From NCBI GenBank assembly GCA_963928645.1, contig CAWVGT010000277.1:1-12573 (forward strand): 12,573 nucleotides of DNA, read 5' to 3'. Under the pieces are notes generated by a model. The model was not told where the DNA came from. It worked only from the letters and a program-made list of their open reading frames with translations, and did not search any database. The stretch's first letter is position 1. Each line of letters begins with the position of its first letter. The DNA is from Fimadaptatus sp963928645. GTDB lineage: Bacteria; Bacillota; Clostridia; Christensenellales; Aristaeellaceae. Made by a program: the position numbers and the translations under genes. Shown piece by piece: positions 1 through 6,849 of the stretch.

Positions 1-4
1 TCAT
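1..4 (-). CDS. Possible first codon of a leftward gene cut by the window edge
   Basis: On the minus strand the last bases read AGAAAGGAACG followed by ATG A, that is, a purine-rich Shine-Dalgarno-like stretch (AAAGGA) just before an ATG at position 4. Only four bases of the putative reading frame are visible, so nothing can be said about the product. It would lie downstream of the GH92 gene in the same direction, separated from it by 334 bases. The spacing of three bases between GGA and ATG is short, which keeps confidence low. Confidence 0.25.
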
Positions 5-101
5 CGTTCCTTTCTGCTGTTCATATCAGGTGTATCGCTATTTGGCTGGCTGTTTTGGCTTAATCTCATGTAGACACTATCTAGATATTTGTATGAACGG
101 C

Positions 102-135
102 CTGAGGCTGACGGAGCAATTCACGTCAGCCTCAG
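102..135. repeat. Perfect 12-bp inverted repeat (hairpin)
   Basis: CTGAGGCTGACG at 102-113 is exactly complementary to CGTCAGCCTCAG at 124-135, with a 10-base loop. Neither side is followed by a run of T, so it is not a standard rho-independent terminator. It could be an RNA stability element, a bidirectional block between transcripts, or a protein-binding palindrome for the putative gene to the left. Confidence 0.75.
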
Positions 136-314
136 CTTGTCGGTATCGCTATCCCACGCGGCAAGTCAGGCCGCTCAACCCCAAATCGATGGCCCATGCG
201 CAGGCCCAAATCAAAATGGCGGACGCTGTGTCGCTTGCGGGCGGCGCGCAATCAGCCAATCAACTGGCGCATTTGCGCAAAGCCCGGCGGATTCGTCGGA
301 GCGCGCATTGCAAA

Positions 315-331
315 GCGCGGCAACGCCGCGC
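315..331 (-). terminator. Weak terminator-like hairpin after GH92
   Basis: On the minus strand, 8 bases after the GH92 stop, GCGCGGC-GTT-GCCGCGC forms a 7-bp all-GC stem with a 3-base loop, followed by TTTGC. The T tract is only three bases long, so termination may be weak or may need other factors. Confidence 0.4.
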
Positions 332-338
332 ACCGACG

Positions 339-2564
339 TTACGGGCGCACATTTTTAAACTGCGCGCCAGGTCGGTTATCGCAGCCAAACGCCGTAGGTT
401 CGGCCGACAGATGGTATGTCAGTGTGCCGCCGTCAGTGAGCTCCTCCCAGGTCAGCCAGGCGCGATTCAACTCCACACCGTTCAGCGCCAGACCTGAAAT
501 GTACGGATGGGTCGCGGGATCGCGGTCGGTGCATATGCGCAGCGCGCTGTCCCGGCCGCACCTGTGGTACTTCGGGTCGAGCGCGATGGACGCACTGGGG
601 AACAGCGGGGTATTGACTTCGAACAGGTTGCTGGCGCAGGCGCACTGATTGAGTCCCAGCGCGGTCAGCACATACCACGCGGACATCTGGCCCACGTCCT
701 CGTTGCCACAGTAGCCGTAAGGCCCGGGGCGGTAGGCCTCCTGCTGTATGCGGCGCACCCAGTACTGGGCCTTGTGCGGCTTGCCGATGTGCACATATAT
801 GTGGGGCACAGTGTGCACCGGCTCGTTGGAGTGGTTATAATTGTCGTTCCAGAACGCGCTCAGATCGGCCTTCTCGAAGAACTCGTCCAGCTCGCGCTCA
901 AACCGCGCGCGCCCCATGAGCGCGCACAGCCCGTCTATGTCGTGCGGCACAAACCAGGTCTGCTGATATATGTTGCTCTCCACGCAGCCGCGCTCGTCGT
1001 ACTTCGATTCAAACGGCATGAACGCGCCATCCGCGGTTCGGCGGTTCATCCAGCCCGCTGATGAGTCGTATATGTTGCGGTAGTTCTGGGCGCGCCGCCT
1101 GAACTCGGCAGCGTCGTCCGCATGGCCCAGCGCGTCGGCCAGCTGCGCCAGGCACCACGCGGTGAAAGTGTACTCCAGCGTGCGCGATATGTCGCCGGGG
1201 AAGTAGCCCAGCCGATTGTAATCGCTCAGCTCGCCCATGCCGCTTGCTTCACCCAACCACCAGCGCCGGCAGATCGAATAGGCCGCCTGCACGTCGTAGC
1301 TGGCTATGCCTTTCATGTACGCGTCGCACAGCACATTGGCGCCCGGATCGCCCACCATGCAGCCGGACTCAATACCAAGCAATTCCCAGCGGGGGAAGGG
1401 CGCGCCGGCGTTGGCAAGCGATATCTCGATCAGCGAATTGATCTCGTCGCTGACGACGTCCGGCCGCACCAGCGTCAGCAGCGGGAAGGCACTCCGGTAC
1501 ACGTCCCAACCGCTGAACACGGTGCGGAACACGTAATCGCCTATGCGCCGGGGCGCGCCCATGTCGATGCGGTAGCGCCCGTCGCAGTCCGAGAAGTCGC
1601 GTGGATCGAGCAGCACATGGTACAGCGAGGTATAGAACACCTCGCGCGCCTCGGGTGTGCCGCCGCCCACTTCGATCGCGCTCAGCGCGGCTTCCCAGCT
1701 GCGCTCCGCCTGCGCGCGCATGGCATCGAACGCACAGTCCTCGCACTCGAAGTTGTGCTGCGCCCCTGCGGCGTCGACAAACGATATCGCGGTGTGGAAC
1801 TCAATCGGCTGGCCGGCGCTCACGTCGAAGTCGGCCGCGAAGCCGGTCGCGCTGCCCGAGTGCGCGCTTGCGCCCTCGTATACCGCGCCGCCATCCCATA
1901 TCGCCCATGAGCGCATTGGCCGGGAGAATCGGGACACAAAGTGCAGTTCATAGCGTATATTGCCCTTGCCATGCCCCCAGCCGCCGCCCGCCGGCGTGCA
2001 GAGTATGCGGCCGGTCAGCGTTTGGTCGTCGACAACCTCTATGTGCTGCGCGTCGGAATGCCCGCCGATGCGGCGATACAGGTCGATCATGACATGGCCC
2101 TCGCCGGCCTGCGCAAAAGTGAAGCGCAGCGCACCGCAGTGCCGGGCCGCGGTCGCCTCGACGCGTATGTCATAATCGGTCAGCGTTACCGCATAGTATC
2201 CCGGTCGGGTGATTTCGGTTTCGTGGTCGTAGCGCGATTCCCAGCCGATGCTTCCGATGTGGGCTGCGGCGTATTCGTTAGTGGCGCTGTAATAGCGGCG
2301 CGGCCCCGCGACGGGCATGGTCTGTATGTTGCCCAGCTCGCCGTACCAGCCTATTCCGCTCAGATGGGTAAACGAGAATCCCTCGATCGTGGGATGCGCA
2401 TAGCTGTATCCGGCGCCGTTATCGCCGCCGGTGATCGTGTCCGGGCTGAGCTGAACCATGCCAAACGGTACGACGGCGCCGGGATAGGTCTTTCCGCCGC
2501 CTGCGCCGCCGGCTTCGTTCGCAACCGCGCCCATTATCGTGTTGACCTCTGCGCAATGGGGCAT
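339..2564 (-). CDS. GH92 family alpha-mannosidase, cytoplasmic
   Basis: Predicted exo-acting, calcium-dependent alpha-mannosidase of glycoside hydrolase family 92 (GH92), about 741 residues, the usual single-module length. The N-terminal beta-sandwich domain (roughly residues 5-235) begins with the family hallmark VNTIMG..GG..YPGAVVPFGMVQLSPDT. The C-terminal (alpha/alpha)6 domain carries SGWDVYRS (~351), ESNIYQQTWFVPHD (~529), SNEPVH (~579) and GNEDVGQMSAWYV (~620). These are the conserved acidic and metal/substrate motifs of GH92, and none appears lost. There is no signal peptide, so it should act in the cytoplasm on imported alpha-mannosides. I chose ATG at 2564 because AAGGAGGCG lies 9 bases upstream. 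A TTG two codons earlier sits too close to that site. The gene is divergent from a sugar ABC transporter, which suggests a common substrate. Linkage specificity (1,2-, 1,3-, 1,4- or 1,6-mannoside, or mannose-phosphate) cannot be read from the sequence. Confidence 0.93.
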   Translation of the reverse strand: MPHCAEVNTIMGAVANEAGGAGGGKTYPGAVVPFGMVQLSPDTITGGDNGAGYSYAHPTIEGFSFTHLSGIGWYGELGNIQTMPVAGPRRYYSATNEYAAAHIGSIGWESRYDHETEITRPGYYAVTLTDYDIRVEATAARHCGALRFTFAQAGEGHVMIDLYRRIGGHSDAQHIEVVDDQTLTGRILCTPAGGGWGHGKGNIRYELHFVSRFSRPMRSWAIWDGGAVYEGASAHSGSATGFAADFDVSAGQPIEFHTAISFVDAAGAQHNFECEDCAFDAMRAQAERSWEAALSAIEVGGGTPEAREVFYTSLYHVLLDPRDFSDCDGRYRIDMGAPRRIGDYVFRTVFSGWDVYRSAFPLLTLVRPDVVSDEINSLIEISLANAGAPFPRWELLGIESGCMVGDPGANVLCDAYMKGIASYDVQAAYSICRRWWLGEASGMGELSDYNRLGYFPGDISRTLEYTFTAWCLAQLADALGHADDAAEFRRRAQNYRNIYDSSAGWMNRRTADGAFMPFESKYDERGCVESNIYQQTWFVPHDIDGLCALMGRARFERELDEFFEKADLSAFWNDNYNHSNEPVHTVPHIYVHIGKPHKAQYWVRRIQQEAYRPGPYGYCGNEDVGQMSAWYVLTALGLNQCACASNLFEVNTPLFPSASIALDPKYHRCGRDSALRICTDRDPATHPYISGLALNGVELNRAWLTWEELTDGGTLTYHLSAEPTAFGCDNRPGAQFKNVRP

Positions 2565-2609
2565 ACGCAAACGCCTCCTTTTGTTATGGCTGTTTTATGT
2601 CGACGCTTC

Positions 2610-2638
2610 ATTTTACTATGGTGCATTGACCGTGTCAA
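2610..2638 (-). promoter_or_regulatory. Promoter of GH92 gene
   Basis: On the minus strand TTGACA (2638-2633) and TAAAAT (2615-2610) are separated by exactly 17 bases, which is near-perfect sigma-A/sigma-70 geometry. The expected start of transcription lies about 40 bases before the GH92 start codon. The -35 box lies wholly inside a perfect inverted repeat, so a bound repressor would block polymerase. Confidence 0.75.
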
Positions 2639-2641
2639 TGC
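2623..2641. promoter_or_regulatory. Perfect operator-like inverted repeat over the GH92 -35 box
   Basis: GCATTGAC-CGT-GTCAATGC: two perfect 8-bp half sites with a 3-base centre. It covers the -35 hexamer of the GH92 promoter, the classic position of a repressor operator. No regulator gene is visible in the window. The protein could be of LacI, GntR or another dimeric type. Confidence 0.6.
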
Positions 2642-2677
2642 CACTTTTGCACCAAATCATACCACTTTTTCACCAAA
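2638..2677. promoter_or_regulatory. Two direct repeats with 21-bp period, activator-type site
   Basis: Plus-strand consensus ATRCCACTTTTKCACCAAA occurs at 2638-2656 and 2659-2677, with 17 of 19 positions identical and starts 21 bp apart, two helical turns. The array abuts the GH92 -35 box on its upstream side. Tandem sites 21 bp apart next to -35 are typical of AraC-family activators. Transporters of this type are often controlled by AraC-type response regulators (YesN-like), but none is encoded here. Confidence 0.6.
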
Positions 2678-2755
2678 ACATGGCCGTGCAGCGCCAATGA
2701 ACAGCGACCCAGCCGGTTTGTGAATTTGTATCAAGGCCGTGACAGGTTTCTTTTA

Positions 2756-2784
2756 TTGACGATATGCGAAAAGCATGTAATAAT
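2756..2784 (+). promoter_or_regulatory. Promoter of the ABC transporter operon
   Basis: TTGACG (2756-2761), a 17-base spacer, then AATAAT (2779-2784). The start codon of the first permease is about 78 bases downstream. The spacer contains a short dyad, ATGC-GAAAA-GCAT (2764-2776), which could be a regulator site. Confidence 0.6.
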
Positions 2785-2862
2785 CTGCGTATCGGCTGAG
2801 GCGCAGCTATATCGGGTTGTAACTCAAGATCATGTCTGCCAGGCAGTGCGGGAGGAATCGCA

Positions 2863-3807
2863 ATGTATCAAACGCAATATGGCTCGGCGCGGCGGGGGTC
2901 GGCGCTGGGCAGGATAATGAAGCAGATGGCCAGAAAGTGGCAGCTGTACGCGCTGATACTGCCGGCCATAGCGTCCGTAATGGTATTCCACTATGTCCCT
3001 ATATATGGCGTGCAGATAGCGTTTAAGGATTTCCGCTCCAGCCGCGGCATACAGGGCAGCGACTGGGTGGGGCTCAAGCACTTTATTCGCTTCCTGACAT
3101 ATCCGGATTTCTGGCGGATACTGCTCAACACTGTCAAGATAAGCCTGCTGTCGCTGGCGACTTTTCCGTGCCCGGTGATACTGGCGCTGATGCTAAACGA
3201 GATAACGTCGAGCTCGTTCAAGCGCACAATGCAGATGATAACATTCGCGCCGCACTTCATATCGACCGTGGTAGTGTGCTCGATGATACTGCTGTTCTTC
3301 AGCCGGAGCAACGGCGTGGTCAACAACGTGATAGAGCTGCTGGGCGGAGAGCGTGTGGACTTCATATCGGATCCGGCCTGCTTTGCGCCGATGTACGTGC
3401 TCAGCGGTGTGTGGCAGGATCTGGGGTGGGGCGCGATAGTCTATATCGCGGCGCTGTCGAATGTCTCGCCCGAGCTGATCGAGGCCGCGCGCATAGATGG
3501 CGCGAACCGGCTCAAGATCATATGGTACATCAACCTGCCTACAATACTGCCCACGGTGATAACCATGCTGATACTCAGCGCCGGCTCGCTGCTCTCGGTG
3601 GGATTCGAAAAGATATTCCTGCTGCAAAAGCCGCTCAACATGGAGGCATCGCGCGTAATATCGACTTATGTATACGAGATAGGTCTGCAGGGCGGTCAGT
3701 TCAGCTATTCCACGGCGATTGGGCTGTTCAACAACGTCGTGAACATAGTGGTAATTGTGCTTGTCAACATGTTGGCCAAGAAGGTCACGAGCATAGGACT
3801 GTGGTAA
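2863..3807 (+). CDS. Sugar ABC transporter permease, LplB type
   Basis: Inner-membrane permease of a CUT1-type carbohydrate importer, 314 residues, a normal length. A basic N-terminus (~10-26) leads into a first membrane segment (~28-46) ending in HYVPIYGVQIAFKDF, the signature start of LplB-like permeases. Further hydrophobic segments follow at about 90-112, 125-146, 176-198, 229-247 and 284-304. The cytoplasmic EAA loop that docks on the ATPase is EAARIDGANRLKIIWYINLP (~207-226). GGAGG stands 7 bases before the ATG. The second permease follows at once and the binding protein after that. No ATP-binding subunit is present, which is usual for this family: a shared MsmX-like ATPase encoded elsewhere normally serves. 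Given the divergent GH92 gene, the cargo is probably a mannose-containing oligosaccharide, but this is inferred. Confidence 0.92.
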   Translation: MYQTQYGSARRGSALGRIMKQMARKWQLYALILPAIASVMVFHYVPIYGVQIAFKDFRSSRGIQGSDWVGLKHFIRFLTYPDFWRILLNTVKISLLSLATFPCPVILALMLNEITSSSFKRTMQMITFAPHFISTVVVCSMILLFFSRSNGVVNNVIELLGGERVDFISDPACFAPMYVLSGVWQDLGWGAIVYIAALSNVSPELIEAARIDGANRLKIIWYINLPTILPTVITMLILSAGSLLSVGFEKIFLLQKPLNMEASRVISTYVYEIGLQGGQFSYSTAIGLFNNVVNIVVIVLVNMLAKKVTSIGLW

Positions 3808-3820
3808 GGCGGTGAGTGGC

Positions 3821-4720
3821 ATGATGCAATCGCGGGGCGACAGGATATTCTCGGCGGTTAACGTGGCGCTGTGCATATTGATAATGCTGGCGATGCTGTA
3901 CCCGATGTACTTTATTGTGATAGCGTCGGTATCCGAACCGTACCAGGTGGCTGCGGGCAATGTGTACATATGGCCGACCGGATTCACGCTTGAGGCGTAT
4001 CAGAATGTATTTGCGGAGAGCCAGGTCTGGAGTGGATATCTGAATACCATTATATATACGCTGTTTGGCACGCTCTGGAACCTGGTGCTGACGATACCGG
4101 CGGCGTATGTGCTGTCGCGGCGTGGGCTGCCGGGACATGGGCTGATATCATGGTTCTTCTTTATTACGATGTATTTTAGCGGCGGCATAGTGCCCTCTTA
4201 TATACTGTATAAGGATCTGGGATTGCTCAACACGCGGTACGCCATGATACTGGGCGCAGGCGTGAGCTGCTGGAACCTGATCGTCACCCGGTCGTTCTTC
4301 AGCAGCACCATGCCGGACGAGCTGTACGAGGCGGCGTATATTGACGGCGCTTCGGAATTTAGGATATTCTTTTCACTGGCTGTGCCGCTGTCTGCTGCGG
4401 TGATTGCGATTATGGCGCTGTTTTACGGCGTATCGCACTGGAACGAGTATTTCTGGGCGATGTGCTGCCTCACCAGCCGGAAGTATTATCCGTTGCAGCT
4501 GGTGCTTCGCGATATACTGATCGAAAACCAGGAGATGGCGCAGGCGATGCTGGAGTCGACAACCGAGGGCGCCGCGGAGTACATAGCGCGCAAGGCATAC
4601 ATGGCCGAGGCGATGAAGTACGCGCTTATATTCATATCGGCGGCGCCCATGCTCGCAGCGTACCCATTCGTGCAGAAGTACTTCGTAAAGGGCGTGATGA
4701 TAGGCTCGGTCAAGGGCTGA
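3821..4720 (+). CDS. Sugar ABC transporter permease, YtcP/LplC type
   Basis: Second permease of the importer, about 299 residues. The first membrane segment (~15-37) is followed by the periplasm-side motif YIWPTGFTLEAYQNVF, typical of YtcP/LplC-like proteins. Other hydrophobic segments lie near 75-98, 108-130, 138-157, 188-205 and 264-280. The EAA loop is EAAYIDGASEFRIFFSLAVP (~170-189). The protein ends in KGVMIGSVKG, matching the usual ..GV.iGavKG tail. I place the start at ATG 3821 because AAGGCGGTGA (3806-3815, one mismatch to the ideal site) lies 5 bases upstream. A GTG at 3812 lies inside that site, and ATG 3824 is also possible. Only 13 bases separate it from the upstream stop, so the two genes are co-transcribed. 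Confidence 0.92.
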   Translation: MMQSRGDRIFSAVNVALCILIMLAMLYPMYFIVIASVSEPYQVAAGNVYIWPTGFTLEAYQNVFAESQVWSGYLNTIIYTLFGTLWNLVLTIPAAYVLSRRGLPGHGLISWFFFITMYFSGGIVPSYILYKDLGLLNTRYAMILGAGVSCWNLIVTRSFFSSTMPDELYEAAYIDGASEFRIFFSLAVPLSAAVIAIMALFYGVSHWNEYFWAMCCLTSRKYYPLQLVLRDILIENQEMAQAMLESTTEGAAEYIARKAYMAEAMKYALIFISAAPMLAAYPFVQKYFVKGVMIGSVKG

Positions 4721-4784
4721 TGCGCGGGCCTGGATATAGACGGTGAGCGTCACTGTTTATAAATAAATACTGGAGGGATATACG

Positions 4785-6395
4785 ATGAGGAGACTACTGG
4801 TTTTCGTACTGGCGCTGTCCATGATGGCGCTGTTGGCAGTCAATCCAACGGCGCTTGCGGTGCAGAGCGAGCCGTTCGCGGCGGAGATGACCGACCTGAG
4901 CGTCGCCGTCTCGGCGGATTCGACTTATGCCACGCCTGAAAACAGCTGGTTCTGGACGTTCTGCCGCAATGTGCTGAATCTAAACTTTGAGGTTGAGCAG
5001 GTGAGCGACCCGGCGACGTACAATCAGCTGTCGTTTGCGAGCGGCTCTATGCCCGACCTGTATGTAGCGATGGAACTCACAACCATCGACATAATGAACT
5101 ACGGCGCCTCCGAGCAGCAGCTGGTAGCGCTGGATCAGTACATGACGGCGGACAAGATGCCCAACATCACCAAGGTGTACGAGCAGTATCCCAACGCCAA
5201 GTCGACCGTGACCACGCCGGACGGCCACATCTATTCGCTGGGCATAGTGCGCGAGACCGATCTGCCCGACAGCCGCATGTACTTCAACTATCGCTGGCTG
5301 GACGAGCTGGGCCTGGAAGTGCCCGCTACGCTGGACGAGTTGAACGACGCCATGTACGCGATGAAGGAGCACTTCGGCGAGGCGGCGACGCCTTTGAGCG
5401 GCGGCTATGAGGCGTATAATCCCTCCATGCTGATACTCAATGCGTTTGGCTACCTGACGCGCGACGCCCAGGGGCTGAGCATTGCGATGCGAGATGGCAA
5501 ACCGGTGTTCCCGTACGGCGACCGGGAAGTATTTGGCGAGTACCTCAAGCAGATGAACCAGTATTACACGGATGGGATCATCTCCAAGGACTTCTTCACA
5601 ATGGACGCGACAACATATAAGGCCCTGGCGGCTGAAGACACGATGTTTGTAACGTCGGCGGCGCCGTATACGGTCTGGCCTACGACGTTTGACGAGTGGC
5701 ATGCGATAAGCCCGTTGACCAGCGAGTATTCCGACATCCGGCAGTGGCCCAGTGGCACCAACATAATCTCCAGCGGCAATGGCGCGATATCGTCCAATTG
5801 CGAGAATCTCGATGCGGCGCTGTTCTTCCTGGACTGGCTGTTTGACGCCGAGAACTACGTGCTAACCGCATACGGCCCCCGCTCGACCGATGCGGACTGG
5901 CAGTTTGGCCTCACCGCGGGCTGGACTATGGTGGGCGAGTATAACAGCATAGAGTACAGCGATATGGCCGAAAAGGGCTTCGAGACGGCGTATTACTACC
6001 AGAAGGGCCTGATATACGGCTGGCACGAGGGCAGCCTGGGCTTCGACAAAAAGATCGAAACGAGCCAGGCCATGGCCGGTCTTGAACCTGTGGGCTGGCT
6101 GTACGACCCGCTGGACGGCGACGACAACTATCGCATGACCACAACCGAGAACCTCCTGCCATACGCCGCGACGGGCTACCCCACGGTGGTGTTCTTTACG
6201 ACCGAGGAAAACGAGGGCATAACCGACCTCAAGACCGTGCTGGAATCCTATGCCGAGCCTGAGATAGCCAAGTTCATAACGGGCGTGCGCTCGCTAGATG
6301 AGCTGGACGCGTACTTCAACGAACTCGACAACCTGGGCTTCCAGGAGTATCAGAACTACTATATCAATTATTACGAACAGTATGTAGCCGATTGA
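4785..6395 (+). CDS. Extracellular sugar-binding protein of the ABC importer, no lipobox
   Basis: Solute-binding protein, 536 residues, the normal size for LplA-type binding proteins. It has an N-terminal signal peptide: RR at 2-3, hydrophobic core ~4-19, and TALA before a likely signal peptidase I cut at A25/V26. Segments such as MPDLYVAMELTT (~88), RWLDELGLEVPATLDELNDAM (~169 onward) and YYTDGIISKDFF (~259) follow the pattern of this family. The odd point is that no cysteine is present in the signal region, so it cannot be an ordinary lipoprotein as most Gram-positive binding proteins are. It would be released, or kept by an uncleaved signal anchor. GGAGGG lies 7 bases before the ATG, and 64 bases separate it from the permease gene. 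It should bind the mannoside (or other oligosaccharide) delivered to the two permeases; the ligand is inferred. Confidence 0.9.
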   Translation: MRRLLVFVLALSMMALLAVNPTALAVQSEPFAAEMTDLSVAVSADSTYATPENSWFWTFCRNVLNLNFEVEQVSDPATYNQLSFASGSMPDLYVAMELTTIDIMNYGASEQQLVALDQYMTADKMPNITKVYEQYPNAKSTVTTPDGHIYSLGIVRETDLPDSRMYFNYRWLDELGLEVPATLDELNDAMYAMKEHFGEAATPLSGGYEAYNPSMLILNAFGYLTRDAQGLSIAMRDGKPVFPYGDREVFGEYLKQMNQYYTDGIISKDFFTMDATTYKALAAEDTMFVTSAAPYTVWPTTFDEWHAISPLTSEYSDIRQWPSGTNIISSGNGAISSNCENLDAALFFLDWLFDAENYVLTAYGPRSTDADWQFGLTAGWTMVGEYNSIEYSDMAEKGFETAYYYQKGLIYGWHEGSLGFDKKIETSQAMAGLEPVGWLYDPLDGDDNYRMTTTENLLPYAATGYPTVVFFTTEENEGITDLKTVLESYAEPEIAKFITGVRSLDELDAYFNELDNLGFQEYQNYYINYYEQYVAD

Positions 6396-6410
6396 GTAAG
6401 GTCGGCTTTG

Positions 6411-6440
6411 AGCGGAGAAAGGCAGTGTCCTTTCTCCGCT
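6411..6440 (+). terminator. Strong hairpin after the binding-protein gene
   Basis: AGCGGAGAAAGG-CAGTGT-CCTTTCTCCGCT is a perfect 12-bp stem with a 6-base loop, 15 bases after the stop codon. It is not followed by a T run on the plus strand (GCGATTGC), so it may act as a 3' mRNA stabiliser or a factor-assisted terminator rather than a classical rho-independent one. Confidence 0.6.
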
Positions 6441-6480
6441 GCGATTGCGTTCATGCGTACTGTACTGCGATCGCGCCACG

Positions 6481-6489
6481 TGGTATAAT
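6481..6489 (+). promoter_or_regulatory. Extended -10 promoter of the truncated rightward gene
   Basis: TGGTATAAT is a perfect TATAAT (6484-6489) with an upstream TG element. No good -35 is visible 16-18 bases upstream, as is common for extended -10 promoters. A GGGGGT ribosome site (6521-6526) and the ATG at 6532 follow. Confidence 0.55.
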
Positions 6490-6531
6490 CGATATGGCGT
6501 CTTATAAGAGTTACAATATAGGGGGTACAGT

Positions 6532-6621
6532 ATGAGGCAATCCGTGAAGAGCCGGGTGCTCATGCGATACATACTGTCGGGCATGGCGATAACAATAGGT
6601 AATCCGCGTTGTTCGGAATGA
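6532..6621 (+). pseudogene. 5' fragment of a membrane-protein gene, truncated near 6600
   Basis: A proper promoter, a ribosome site (GGGGGT, 5 bases before ATG) and the start of an open frame are present, but the frame closes after 29 codons. Codons 1-23 read as a basic N-terminus (RQSVKSRVLMR) leading into a hydrophobic segment (YILSGMAITIG), like the first helix of a membrane protein. Codons after about 6600 are the antisense of a different gene on the other strand. The 3' part is therefore missing. YczE/YitT-like membrane proteins begin in a comparable way, but 23 residues do not allow a firm assignment. It could also be an assembly artefact. Confidence 0.5.
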
Positions 6622-6835
6622 AGCCGTGATGCGAGAACGCCGAAGCCAATAGCCCGCCGGGCGCATACTCGCCAGCTTCCTCGATGTAGTTCGCATCGAA
6701 ACCGCTCTCTGCGGCGATCTTTTGCAGCAGCTCGCTGTCATAGCACGGTATGCCCAGCTCCTGCGCCGCAGTTTTGCCTATCGTCCGGCCACCGCTGCCG
6801 AATTCGCGGCTGATTGTGATGATGCGCTGTTTCAT
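6560..6835 (-). pseudogene. Truncated cytidylate-kinase-like protein gene
   Basis: The first ~78 residues match the start of the cytidylate-kinase-like family (nucleotide-binding P-loop proteins of about 200 residues). They open with IITISREFGSGGRTIGK, the family's P-loop (residues ~5-21), followed by AAQELGIPCYDSELLQKIA and SGFDANYIEEAGEYAPG. Homology stops at about 6600 (...NNADYL). From there the frame reads through the antisense of the truncated rightward gene and ends at 6560 after 91 codons. At least half of the protein, including the lid and acceptor-binding part, is gone, so activity is unlikely. AAGGAGGC (6850-6843) precedes the ATG at 6835 and overlaps the stop codon of the MATE gene, so it was the last gene of the MATE transcript and translationally coupled to it. 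Confidence 0.75.
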
Positions 6836-6849
6836 ATGCCTATGCCTCC

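Larger units (their letters stand above)
5..338. other. Intergenic region downstream of GH92
   Basis: No credible gene is seen here: open frames lack ribosome binding sites and are rich in Arg, Ala and Ser, as expected of GC-rich non-coding DNA. The stretch holds a perfect 12-bp hairpin (102-135) and a 7-bp hairpin close to the GH92 stop (315-331). The part from 260 to 331 also carries an imperfect direct repeat of the form GCGCATT(TGC)GCAAAGC..GGC, at about 267-292 and 302-321. Confidence 0.6.

Noticed and set aside
1122..1910. Long open frame on the plus strand inside the GH92 gene
   Set aside because: Antisense shadow of a GC-rich gene; it lacks a ribosome site and a recognisable protein pattern, while the opposite strand encodes a clear GH92 enzyme.
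1941..2723. Second long plus-strand open frame opposite the GH92 N-terminus
   Set aside because: Antisense of the conserved GH92 N-terminal domain, and it runs through the GH92 promoter region.
3812..3820. GTG start for the second permease
   Set aside because: It lies within the likely ribosome site AAGGCGGTGA; ATG 3821 has proper spacing.
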